A stretch of DNA of 26,544 nt from Tubiluchus corallicola (lineage: Eukaryota; Priapulida; Priapulimorpha; Priapulimorphida; Tubiluchidae), in assembly GCA_030141605.1 (NCBI GenBank), contig JAQGDQ010002425.1, positions 1 to 26,544 on the forward strand, read 5' to 3'. Shown here one piece after another: positions 16,488 through 24,798 of the stretch; within the stretch, counting starts at the first letter, position 1; each line of letters begins with the position of its first letter. Both the position numbers and the translations under genes were made by a program. Below the pieces are notes generated by a model. That model was not told the DNA's origin. It saw nothing but the letters and a program-made list of their open reading frames with translations, and ran no database searches.

Positions 16488-17651
16488 TTATGGAGCAGCG
16501 GTGTAGTTATCAAAAATAACCTTGTAAGAATAAGAAGAAGGCGAGTAAGTTATCTTTAAGGTTATATCATATTCTCCTGCTGCTATACAGGCGAAATTAC
16601 CTTCATCTGCTTCTTCTATATTACTTGTTTTGTCTTCTAGGTTAGAATTGTTTGCATTTACCTGATAAACCCAATCTTTATTAGCTCTAAACTTAAATGT
16701 GCCTATATTTAAATCTTGTTGCAAAGTATAAGTATATATATTGTCTTCTATCTGAGGATTTCCCATATCTATATCATCGTCCCAACCGTTTCCAGCAGCA
16801 CCTATTAGCGCCCAACTATGTTCGTCTGGAGCAAGCAGAGGTGCAAGGTCTCCTGTGTAGGTTGTATCTATAGTAAACTTACTTCCAGACACATCATAAT
16901 TTAAGGTAAATGTGTAACTACCTCTGCCCTCTGCTTTCATCGAAATATTTTTTCCTCCAAGAGAAAGTTCATTTATTGAACCTCCAAGATTGGTAAATGC
17001 TTTTACCTCTCCACCTACATCATCAGCTATTTCAAGATTCCAATTATCGTTATAACGAACTTTGAATTCTCCTTCGTCTAATTCGAGATTTTCTACCTTC
17101 CAAAAGGAAGTAGTACTACTCAAGCTCTCCTCAACATTAAGATCTTGGTCTGAATTCCACCCATCAGCAGTAGCGCTCCCTATTACTCCCCAAGAATTTA
17201 CTTTGTTGAGGAAATATTTTGAGGTTTGCTCATCTACTATAACTATAACGTGATAAAATCCTGTAGTTTCTACATTCATAGCATCTCCATCTTCTACAAG
17301 TGTGCCTGTAGTAAGAGTACCTGTAGTTTCTTGATCGCTTCCTCCCCATAATTGAATATCAACACCATCTTGAAACTCGAAAGAGAAACCTCCCCCTTTG
17401 GCAGTAATATATACAAACTTTTCGTACATTCCTGTGCGTAAAACAGCATTAGCATTTTCATCTACCACACCACTTTTCATTAAAGTAGCGGACGATTTTT
17501 CAGTTCTTCCTACAGAACCTCCAAGTATATGAAATCCATCCGTTACCTCAACATATACAATAGATTTTTTATTTTTTTCTGTATCGCAAGATAATAACAT
17601 AAGAAACAAAACAATTGCGACTATAGATGAAATTAAATATTTTGTTTTCAT
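16488..17651 (-). CDS. SusF/SusE-like outer-membrane glycan-binding lipoprotein
   Basis: 387 residues, ATG at 17651. SPII leader with LLSC (Cys22). Residues about 30-150 form a unique beta-rich N-terminal region. Two tandem SusE/SusF-type domains follow, starting at WGVIGSATADGWNSDQDLNV (154-173) and WALIGAAGNGWDDDIDMGNP (280-299). Each continues with a matching strand in which Trp-rich residues follow (E/G)xFKxRxNxxW (195-204 and 317-327). In the prototype starch system such domains are CBM-like and bind alpha-glucan; related proteins serve other glycans. It is the last gene after susC-susD (21-bp gap), as in the Sus operon. This suggests, without proving, an alpha-glucan-type substrate for this locus. 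Confidence 0.88.
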   Translation of the reverse strand: MKTKYLISSIVAIVLFLMLLSCDTEKNKKSIVYVEVTDGFHILGGSVGRTEKSSATLMKSGVVDENANAVLRTGMYEKFVYITAKGGGFSFEFQDGVDIQLWGGSDQETTGTLTTGTLVEDGDAMNVETTGFYHVIVIVDEQTSKYFLNKVNSWGVIGSATADGWNSDQDLNVEESLSSTTSFWKVENLELDEGEFKVRYNDNWNLEIADDVGGEVKAFTNLGGSINELSLGGKNISMKAEGRGSYTFTLNYDVSGSKFTIDTTYTGDLAPLLAPDEHSWALIGAAGNGWDDDIDMGNPQIEDNIYTYTLQQDLNIGTFKFRANKDWVYQVNANNSNLEDKTSNIEEADEGNFACIAAGEYDITLKITYSPSSYSYKVIFDNYTAAP

Positions 17652-17672
17652 AGTATTATTGATTATATTTTT

Positions 17673-19160
17673 TTACAAATTTGGATTAGCATCTAATGCC
17701 GTTTGTGGTATTGGGAAAATCTCTCTTTCAGTAGCCGATGGGTCTTTCTCCCACCATCCAATACCGAACTTGCCAAAACGGATAAGGTCTTGTCTTCTAT
17801 GTCCTTCCCAGAACATTTCTCGTCCTCTTTCAGCTAATAAATTATCCAAGTCGGCAGTAATAGCACCTACCCCCGCACGAGTCCTTATTTTTGTTAATAA
17901 TTCAGCGGCAGTACCATCTCCCGCTCCATTAAGGCGTATTAAAGCTTCTGCTTTCATCAACAGCACATCAGCATATCTAAATAGTGGGTAATCATTACTC
18001 AAGTTTTCTCTTGCTCCATTTTTTACTTCAAATTTTACTACTCTAGCTCCTGACATTCTTATTTGCTTTGTAGTATATGCGGCATCTAATTTCAATGCTG
18101 GTATATGTTTATCAAATACTAAGTTTTCGTTTGCATCTGCATCTATTATTTCCTCGCCGGAAACAGTATATTGTTGACCAATAAGAAAATAACCATCACC
18201 ATTAGTTCCTTTTCTTAGATCACCGCTTCCGTAAGTGTCGTAATGATCCTCCATTGTTGCAAAACCATTCCACGGTTTTTGCAACATATCAAAAGTCTGG
18301 TCATTATCGTAGTGCAAAGTTCTCATATGAAGATTAAATCCTTGAAAATTAATTTCATCAAAAGGGATAGTAAATATATTCTCCATAGAATTCTTATTGT
18401 CTGTTACAAAAGGAGCAAGAGGACTTATTTCCAAGTCAAAAGCATCCATTTTTATAACCGCCTCACAAGCGTCCAGTGCTCCCTGCCATTGGGGAGTACC
18501 TGTATATACTTCTGCATTTAAATAAAGTTTAGCAAGTAATGTGTAGGCTGTTGCTTTATTGACAACAGATTTGTTATTATGTGAAGGATTTGCCAAATTA
18601 GAAATATTATCATCGATTACTTCTATCAAAGAATTATATATATCTTCTCTTCTTGTTTTGTGCGGATTTGAGGGTGCATTAGAAAATGATGTTACATAAG
18701 GTACATCTCCATAGTTATCTATAAGTAAATAATAGTAAAATGACCTAAGTATTTTCATTTGTGCTGCTGCGTTCTTATCTTCTTCACTATCTCCTAAATA
18801 TTCCAAAGCCTTATTGCATTCTGTAATGCCATTGTAAAAATTGCCCCACATATCAATTATTGATTTGGTCATATTTGTCCAAGTATGGGTATGTAGTTCT
18901 CTCCATCGCCCTCCATCGTCCCAATCTGTAAGTCGTGTAGGAGCAACCACTGCATCACTTGTTACCTCTTGAGCAAACCACCATTCTCCATTATCTACCA
19001 ACCTGCCAAGTTCTTTATAAGCTCCAATGGTTAGTAAATCTGCTTGTCTGTCATTTTCAGGATATAGGTTTTCTGGAATATTATCATACACCTCCTCGTC
19101 TAAGTTTATACAAGAATTTAGAAGTACAATATTTATTAACAATAGCAATGTTTTTTTCAT
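17673..19160 (-). CDS. SusD/RagB-family lipoprotein of the susF-linked locus
   Basis: 495 residues, ATG at 19160; lipobox LLNSC (Cys17). Early motif LLTIGAYKELGRLVDNGEWW, then DWDDGGRWRELHTHTWTNMT, typical of the SusD subgroup close to starch/alpha-glucan type proteins. The TPR-like helices follow (ILRSFYYYLLIDNYGDVPYV; KATAYTLLAKLYLNAEVY), then RYADVLLMKAEALIRLNG, LLAERGREMFWEGHRRQDLI and the terminal FPIPQTALDANPNL. Intact and of normal length. It begins 11 bp after the susC stop and ends 21 bp before the susF-like gene, so the three are one operon. Role: surface capture of oligosaccharide and lid for SusC. Confidence 0.95.
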   Translation of the reverse strand: MKKTLLLLINIVLLNSCINLDEEVYDNIPENLYPENDRQADLLTIGAYKELGRLVDNGEWWFAQEVTSDAVVAPTRLTDWDDGGRWRELHTHTWTNMTKSIIDMWGNFYNGITECNKALEYLGDSEEDKNAAAQMKILRSFYYYLLIDNYGDVPYVTSFSNAPSNPHKTRREDIYNSLIEVIDDNISNLANPSHNNKSVVNKATAYTLLAKLYLNAEVYTGTPQWQGALDACEAVIKMDAFDLEISPLAPFVTDNKNSMENIFTIPFDEINFQGFNLHMRTLHYDNDQTFDMLQKPWNGFATMEDHYDTYGSGDLRKGTNGDGYFLIGQQYTVSGEEIIDADANENLVFDKHIPALKLDAAYTTKQIRMSGARVVKFEVKNGARENLSNDYPLFRYADVLLMKAEALIRLNGAGDGTAAELLTKIRTRAGVGAITADLDNLLAERGREMFWEGHRRQDLIRFGKFGIGWWEKDPSATEREIFPIPQTALDANPNL

Positions 19161-19171
19161 AACAAACTTTT

Positions 19172-22120
19172 TTAAAGCTTAATATTTAACCCCACCAAAA
19201 AAGTTCTTGTCTTAGGGTATACACTATACTGATCTATACCAAAAGTCATTCCACTTTGGCTCATTTCTGGATCTAAGCCACTATAATTGGTAAGTGTAAA
19301 TAAATTATTGGAAGTAAAATGAGCTCTTAAACCTTTCACATTCTTGAGCCATCCTACATTTTGGGTATCAAAAGTATAGCCTATAGTAAAATTGTCCATA
19401 CGAATAAATGAACCATCCTCTATATAGAAATCAGAGTATTTTGGACTATCATTCAAAGTGCCGGCCAGATCCAAAGCTTCCTGAAGTCCATTTCTATCTG
19501 GTAATACCGATGGATTTCCAAATATCATACGGGTTACATTAAGAATGTCGTGTCCTACTACAGCTCTTAAAGAAAAGCTAATATCCCAATTTTTATAAAT
19601 TTTAAACTGACTTGTCCAAGCCAGCTCAAAATCAGGTAGAGCGTTTCCTATCTCTTGTCTGTCTTCGTCGTTTTGTTCGTATGTTAAAGAACCATCAGGT
19701 GCTTCAAACACAAATTTTCCGTCACTATCTATACCTGCGTATTTCCATCCATAAAATGTTCCTAATTCACTTCCTGGCATAACTACTTGTGTCCAAACAT
19801 CGCTCAATCCACGTCCACTTATCCAACCTTCTTTTCTGAATTCCAGATTGTATTGATCGTTAGATAAAGAAACTACTTTTTGTTTATTAGTGGAAAATGA
19901 GATTAAATTTTTCCATTTTATATTTTTTCGTTCAATGGCTGTACCTGCAAGGTTTATTTCAAAACCATTATTAGTAATCTCTCCCGCATTGGCATAGGTT
20001 GTTCCATAGCGATTGGGTGGCACAGGCACTTCATATTCTGCCAGAAGGTCATAAGTTCTTTTCCTATAATAATCCAAAGAACCTGTTATTCTATTTTTCA
20101 AAATACCAAAATCTAGTCCAATGTTCCACTCCTCATTTTCTTCCCATTTAAGGTCTGGGTTAGCATTTCGTATTTGTTGAAAAACAACGACTGACTCTCC
20201 TGTATTAGGATCTATTGAAGAACCTCCAGAACCTACAAGGTCTTTCGACAAATACCTGTCTATTTCTTGGTTTCCTACTATCCCCCACCCTACTCTTACC
20301 TTTAATTGATTGAAAAGACTTGGGTCAAAGAAATCTTCCTTCGTAAGATCCCACGCTGCAGATGCTGAGGGAAACCATCCCCATTTATGATTATCTCCAA
20401 ACTTTGAAGATCCATCTCGTCTAATAGTAGTTGTAAGAAAATATTTTGACTCATAATCATAAACACCTCTTGCAAAAAAAGACACCAATCTATTAGCCCC
20501 TTTATATGAGGATACATCTCCAATGCTTACATCATTTAAAAGGGCTAAATTGTGAGATTGCACATAATCTGACCCTACATCTCGTCCTTGTGCCTTAAAC
20601 CCAGTTGATATATCTTCTTGAAACGAATATCCGCCCACTGCACTTAGGTTATGTCCTTCATTAAAACTATTGCTATATGATATAGTAGCTTCTAATATTT
20701 TAGAAATGTCATTATTGTATTCTCTGTAAGCATAGCCATTGGTAGTTGTTACATTCGAATAGCTAGGCTCAAAATAAAAGTGTTCTTGATCATCTCTTGT
20801 ATAGCCTATATTTACTCCTCCTGTAAGATTTTCTACTATTTCATAATTCAATCTCAGGTTTCCTAAAAAACGTTTCGCAGACCGTTCATCTTGTACTTGT
20901 TCTACGGCTGCTACTGGGTTGTTGTATTCAAAGCCATCAACTTCATAAAATGATCCATCTTCATTGTATACAGGAAGAGTTGGGTTTCTTTGATACGCTT
21001 GAAAAAGCACATCTCTTTCTCCTTTTCCATCATACTTTACATAGTTGTTTTCTTCAAAAGTTCCTGATATACCTCCTTGTATTGTTAATTTATTATTAAG
21101 TGCTCTTTGATTAAAATTGATGCGCCCTACAACTCTTTCTTTTTCCGAACCTATTACTACTCCGCTGAAATCTAAATAGGTTATAGAAGCTCTGTAATTA
21201 CCTTTACCACTTCCACCAGTAAAAGCTATATTATGGGTTTGCGATATACCTGTTCTTAGTATTTCATCTTGCCAGTCTGTATTAGCCCCGCCATCTGTGA
21301 AAGATAAACCATTATCAGATACATATTTTCTCAGCTGGTTTGCATCTAATAAATCCAACTTATTAGCAGCATGGTCTAAAGAAACATAGCTATTGTATTC
21401 TACCGCAGATTCCATATCTTTTTCACCTCCTCTTTTGGTGGTAATGATAATTACTCCATTAGACCCTCGCGAACCGTAAATAGCAGTAGAAGATGCATCT
21501 TTCAACACATTAAAGCTTTCTATGTCTTCTGGAGCTACCGTTGTGGGGTCTACCCCAGGAACTCCATCAACAACATACAGTGGTTCTGTGCCTGATACAA
21601 GTCCCGAAGAACCTCTAATTTTCACAGAAAAACCTGCATTAGGGTCTCCACCTTGTTTGACAATTGTTACCCCCGCTACTTTTCCTTGTATCCCCTGTAT
21701 TGGGTCTGTAAGCACCCCATCGTTAAAATCGTCAGGCCCTACGCTAACTACAGCCCCTGTTTTATCACTTTTCTTTTGCGTACCATACCCAATAATCACA
21801 ACCTGCTCCAATCCTACACTTTCGGACATCATTTCCACATTAATAACACTATTATTTCCTATTTGAATTTCCTTTGTTTCCATTCCAACGAACGAAAACA
21901 CAAGAGTTCCTGCATCTTCACCAACGTTGATTGAATACTCACCATTGCTCGCCCCTGTAGTAGTGCCAATAGTAGTGCCTTTAATAACAACACTTACGCC
22001 GGGCAAAGGGTTATTATCAGCATCTACTACAACTCCAGTTATTGTCTTGGCTTGAGAGAGAGAGCATATTGCAACTAATAAAAATAGGGATAAAAAGAAT
22101 TTTGTAAATGAATTTCCCAT
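19172..22120 (-). CDS. SusC/RagA TonB-linked outer-membrane transporter, intact
   Basis: 982 residues, ATG at 22120. Signal peptide about 1-24 (SLSQA), carboxypeptidase-D regulatory-like domain about 26-100 (ITGVVVDADNNPLPGVSVVI), TonB-box region LEQVVIIGYG (104-113), plug about 114-232 with PLYVVDGVPGVDPTTVAPED and VLKDASSTAIYGSRGSNG, then a 22-strand barrel predicted from alternating aromatic strands, ending in TFLVGLNIKL. All parts of the family are present. It imports oligosaccharide through the outer membrane using TonB energy. First gene of the susC-susD-susF operon; a LacI-type palindrome lies 182-201 bp upstream. There is no N-terminal signalling extension, so anti-sigma-coupled control is unlikely. 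Confidence 0.96.
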   Translation of the reverse strand: MGNSFTKFFLSLFLLVAICSLSQAKTITGVVVDADNNPLPGVSVVIKGTTIGTTTGASNGEYSINVGEDAGTLVFSFVGMETKEIQIGNNSVINVEMMSESVGLEQVVIIGYGTQKKSDKTGAVVSVGPDDFNDGVLTDPIQGIQGKVAGVTIVKQGGDPNAGFSVKIRGSSGLVSGTEPLYVVDGVPGVDPTTVAPEDIESFNVLKDASSTAIYGSRGSNGVIIITTKRGGEKDMESAVEYNSYVSLDHAANKLDLLDANQLRKYVSDNGLSFTDGGANTDWQDEILRTGISQTHNIAFTGGSGKGNYRASITYLDFSGVVIGSEKERVVGRINFNQRALNNKLTIQGGISGTFEENNYVKYDGKGERDVLFQAYQRNPTLPVYNEDGSFYEVDGFEYNNPVAAVEQVQDERSAKRFLGNLRLNYEIVENLTGGVNIGYTRDDQEHFYFEPSYSNVTTTNGYAYREYNNDISKILEATISYSNSFNEGHNLSAVGGYSFQEDISTGFKAQGRDVGSDYVQSHNLALLNDVSIGDVSSYKGANRLVSFFARGVYDYESKYFLTTTIRRDGSSKFGDNHKWGWFPSASAAWDLTKEDFFDPSLFNQLKVRVGWGIVGNQEIDRYLSKDLVGSGGSSIDPNTGESVVVFQQIRNANPDLKWEENEEWNIGLDFGILKNRITGSLDYYRKRTYDLLAEYEVPVPPNRYGTTYANAGEITNNGFEINLAGTAIERKNIKWKNLISFSTNKQKVVSLSNDQYNLEFRKEGWISGRGLSDVWTQVVMPGSELGTFYGWKYAGIDSDGKFVFEAPDGSLTYEQNDEDRQEIGNALPDFELAWTSQFKIYKNWDISFSLRAVVGHDILNVTRMIFGNPSVLPDRNGLQEALDLAGTLNDSPKYSDFYIEDGSFIRMDNFTIGYTFDTQNVGWLKNVKGLRAHFTSNNLFTLTNYSGLDPEMSQSGMTFGIDQYSVYPKTRTFLVGLNIKL

Positions 22121-22301
22121 CGCAGTCTGGCTTTATTAAGTTATATTAAGAATTGTTTTGACAAATTTTAATGTAAGAATAAAAACAAATGTAAATAAAA
22201 TAAAATAAATAAAACTACACAATTTTTTTGTTAGCAAACATTAGCTATATAACATAAAAACCTAAAAACAAGCATTACTGTCTTGTTTTTTCACTTACAA
22301 C

Positions 22302-22321
22302 TTATGCAAACGTTTGCATAA
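22302..22321. promoter_or_regulatory. LacI/GalR-family-type operator, perfect 20-bp palindrome
   Basis: TTATGCAAACGTTTGCATAA reads the same on both strands and is centred on CG, the form typical of LacI-family sugar repressor operators (core TGCAAACGTTTGCA). It is about 180 bp upstream of susC and about 105 bp upstream of the plus-strand promoter. No LacI-family gene is in the window. The site could control either or both divergent operons. Confidence 0.7.
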
Positions 22322-22426
22322 ACAAATTTCAATAAAAAATGCTTGTAAAATGCTAAAAACTATTCCTTGTATTTTTTACTTAGTTCTTTAAAAAATGAAA
22401 GTAATAGTATATCTACTTCTTTTCAT

Positions 22427-22458
22427 TTTGTTTTAACATGTAATGTAAAATATCTTTG
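22427..22458 (+). promoter_or_regulatory. Bacteroidota-type promoter reading toward the DoxX operon
   Basis: TTTG (22427-22430), 20-bp spacer, TATCTTTG (22451-22458): an exact match to TTTG-N19-21-TAnnTTTG. Transcription would begin near 22465, leaving an unusually long leader of about 270 nt before the DoxX start codon. Confidence 0.5.
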
Positions 22459-22733
22459 AATATTTATTGTGAAAAAGTAGTTTTATTTATTTTTTTTCTA
22501 AAAAAATAAACTTTAATTTGCTTATAAAAATATATATATATAATTTTAAAATTTAATAACATCAGAAGGTGAAGTATAGTTATTTGCGTTTTTTTATGAA
22601 GTATATTTAAATTGAGAGGCTTTCCTTTTTTTACTATAATTTGAATTCACAATAATAGCTAAATGCTTATTACCCTTGTATTGAGATGTAAAATTTTCAA
22701 CTTTAATAAACATTGAATTTATAATTAAAGAAA

Positions 22734-23192
22734 ATGCAAAAAAATGCTGTTGTATCCATTACACTTCTAAGAATAGTTATAGGGTGGCACTTTTTATACG
22801 AGGGAATTTCTAAGGCTTTTCAAGCAGATTGGTCATCTTTTGCTTATTTAAAATATGCAAATGGGCCTTTGAGTTATCTAACGCAATTTTTTATTCAAAG
22901 TCAAAGTTTTATTAAATTTACAGATTATTTAGTAATTATCAGTTTATTCCTCGTAGGACTAAGTCTTCTTTTAGGTATTTATTCTCGTGTATTTGCTTAT
23001 GTTGGAATAGCTTGGCTTTGTCTTTTCTATTTGTCTTATCCTCCCTTTGATTTAGAGAAAGTAGGGTCTATCTCTGGTACTGGAAATTATTTTATTGTGG
23101 ATAATAATTTGATTGAAATTATTGCTTTGTGGGTTACAACGTACTTCCCTACCGAAAGAAATGTGGGAATACGTAGACTTATGAAAATATGA
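22734..23192 (+). CDS. DoxX-family integral membrane protein
   Basis: 152 residues, ATG at 22734 preceded by an A-rich initiation region. The opening VSITLLRIVIGWHFLYEGISK is the diagnostic first segment of DoxX/DoxD-type proteins. Four membrane helices are visible at about 7-28, 64-84, 86-105 and 125-143. An extra-membrane loop (YPPFDLEKVGSISGTGNYFIVDNN) lies between the last two, as in Bacteroidota DoxX relatives found beside sugar oxidoreductases. DoxD was first described as a subunit of a thiosulfate:quinone oxidoreductase; most relatives have no assigned reaction. The Gfo/Idh/MocA gene starts 39 bp later on the same strand, so a role as membrane partner of these oxidoreductases is a reasonable guess, not shown. 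Confidence 0.85.
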   Translation: MQKNAVVSITLLRIVIGWHFLYEGISKAFQADWSSFAYLKYANGPLSYLTQFFIQSQSFIKFTDYLVIISLFLVGLSLLLGIYSRVFAYVGIAWLCLFYLSYPPFDLEKVGSISGTGNYFIVDNNLIEIIALWVTTYFPTERNVGIRRLMKI

Positions 23193-23231
23193 TATAATTA
23201 ATAAGTTTTTAGGTAGGAAATTTAAGAGTAT

Positions 23232-24776
23232 ATGAACAAAAAGAAGCTAAATAGAAGGGATTGGTTAAAAGGATTGGCAACTGTTCCAGTAGCAGGGTTG
23301 TTGTTGTATAAAGGATATAAGAATTTACAACATAAAAAAATTAAGAGTTTATTCATTGATGAACAAGAAGAAGAAAAACCCATAGATTTTTTTTCAGGTA
23401 GTGAAAAAGAAAAACTAAGGGTAGGCATCATCGGGTCAGGGGGTAGAGGATGCTATATATTGAGATCTTTGGGTTTTGAACATCCTGAGTGGATTGATAT
23501 GGTGATGAAGGAGGCTAAAAAAAATCCACAGGATAAGCGTTACGAGGAGTTTTTGCAGCAAGAAGACTTAGGCATTGTGATAAATGGTATTTGCGATGTT
23601 TTTGACAAGGCTGCTCAAAGAGGTATAGAGATGGGCGCTAATTTACATAGGCAGCCTACTAATGGAAAAATGGCTACTCCTCCTAAAAGGTATAGGAACT
23701 ATATTGAAATGCTAGATTCTCCAGATATTGATGTTGTTGTTATAGCTACTCCTGACCATTGGCATGCAACTATGACAATGGAGGCTGCAAAGAGGGGAAA
23801 GCACGTGTATTTAGAAAAGCCGCTTAGCTGGACATTGGATGAAACTTATGAGGTTGCAAAAATAGTTAAGGAAAGTGGTATTATTTTTCAATTAGGACAT
23901 CAGGGGAGGCAAGATTTAAGTTATCTTAAAGCTAAGCAGATTATAGATAAGGGGATTATTGGAAAGGTTAATATGATTGAAGTAACCACTAATAGGAACG
24001 ATCCTGTGGGGGCTTGGGTTTACCCTATTCATCCTGATGCTAATCCAAACACTATTGATTGGAAACAGTTTTTGGGTAAGGCTCCTCATCACGAGTTTAG
24101 TTTAGAGCGTTTTTTTAGATGGCGTTGCTGGTGGGATTACAGCACGGGATTAATAGGAGATTTGCTTACACACGAGTTCGATGCTATCAATCAAATAATG
24201 GACTTAGGAATTCCTCGTAGTGCAACAGCTTCTGGTGGAGTTTATTACTATAAAGATGGAAGAACGGTTCCTGATGTGCTGCAAGTAGCTTTAGAGTTTG
24301 AGAAGCAAGATATTTCTTTTCTCTATTCTGCATCTCTTGCTAATAGCCACGATAGAGGTAAATCTATAATGGGAACGGATGGTACAATTCAGTTGGGACA
24401 ATTACATAATGGAACGTTGGCATTGGAAATAGATGCTTATTCACAAAAGTATAAAGATGCAATACAACGAAAGGAAATTAATCCAAACGAACCTTATTAC
24501 TTTAACCCAGCCAAAAACAATATAGATGCTATTACATCTGCTACGGAGAAATATTTTGCTAATAGGGGTTTGTTATATACTTATAGAGGAGGGAGACGTG
24601 TTGATACTACTTTCCTACATTTGGGAGAGTGGTTGTATTGCATAAGGAATAAGCAACAGCCAAGCTGTAGCATAGAGCCATCCTTTCAAGAAGGTATTGC
24701 TGTACAGATGGCCACTAAGGCTTATAGGGAGGGGCGAACTATTTACTGGGATGAAGAGAAAAAGAAATTAGTTTAA
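23232..24776 (+). CDS. Tat-signal Gfo/Idh/MocA-family oxidoreductase
   Basis: 514 residues, ATG at 23232. An N-terminal twin-arginine motif (LNRRDWLKG, Arg8-Arg9) plus a hydrophobic stretch 13-26 suggests Tat export; no AxA cleavage site is seen, so it may stay anchored. The Rossmann domain begins at LRVGIIGSGGRG (62-72), with DIDVVVIATPDHWHA (166-179) and the family EKP motif at 195-197 (HVYLEKPLSW). The C-terminal domain has RWRCWWDYSTGLIGDLLTHE, whose His314 is the kind of residue that meets substrate in this family. These enzymes oxidise or reduce sugars with tightly held NAD(P). An insertion of about 45 residues between the glycine motif and the ATPDH motif (EHPEWIDM...NLHRQPTN) is longer than in many homologues. 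Followed 22 bp later by a second family member. Confidence 0.92.
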   Translation: MNKKKLNRRDWLKGLATVPVAGLLLYKGYKNLQHKKIKSLFIDEQEEEKPIDFFSGSEKEKLRVGIIGSGGRGCYILRSLGFEHPEWIDMVMKEAKKNPQDKRYEEFLQQEDLGIVINGICDVFDKAAQRGIEMGANLHRQPTNGKMATPPKRYRNYIEMLDSPDIDVVVIATPDHWHATMTMEAAKRGKHVYLEKPLSWTLDETYEVAKIVKESGIIFQLGHQGRQDLSYLKAKQIIDKGIIGKVNMIEVTTNRNDPVGAWVYPIHPDANPNTIDWKQFLGKAPHHEFSLERFFRWRCWWDYSTGLIGDLLTHEFDAINQIMDLGIPRSATASGGVYYYKDGRTVPDVLQVALEFEKQDISFLYSASLANSHDRGKSIMGTDGTIQLGQLHNGTLALEIDAYSQKYKDAIQRKEINPNEPYYFNPAKNNIDAITSATEKYFANRGLLYTYRGGRRVDTTFLHLGEWLYCIRNKQQPSCSIEPSFQEGIAVQMATKAYREGRTIYWDEEKKKLV

Positions 24777-24798
24777 AACTTTAAATTTATTAAATAAT

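Larger units (their letters stand above)
22121..22733. other. Divergent intergenic region between the susC and DoxX operons
   Basis: 613 bp, very AT-rich, no gene seen. It contains the 20-bp palindrome at 22302-22321, a plus-strand promoter at 22427-22458 and a minus-strand -7-like TACATTTG (22193-22186) about 66 bp before the susC start. The nearest -33-like trinucleotide for the latter is 26 bp away, longer than the consensus spacing. The long leader from 22465 to 22734 has no recognised riboswitch. Confidence 0.5.
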
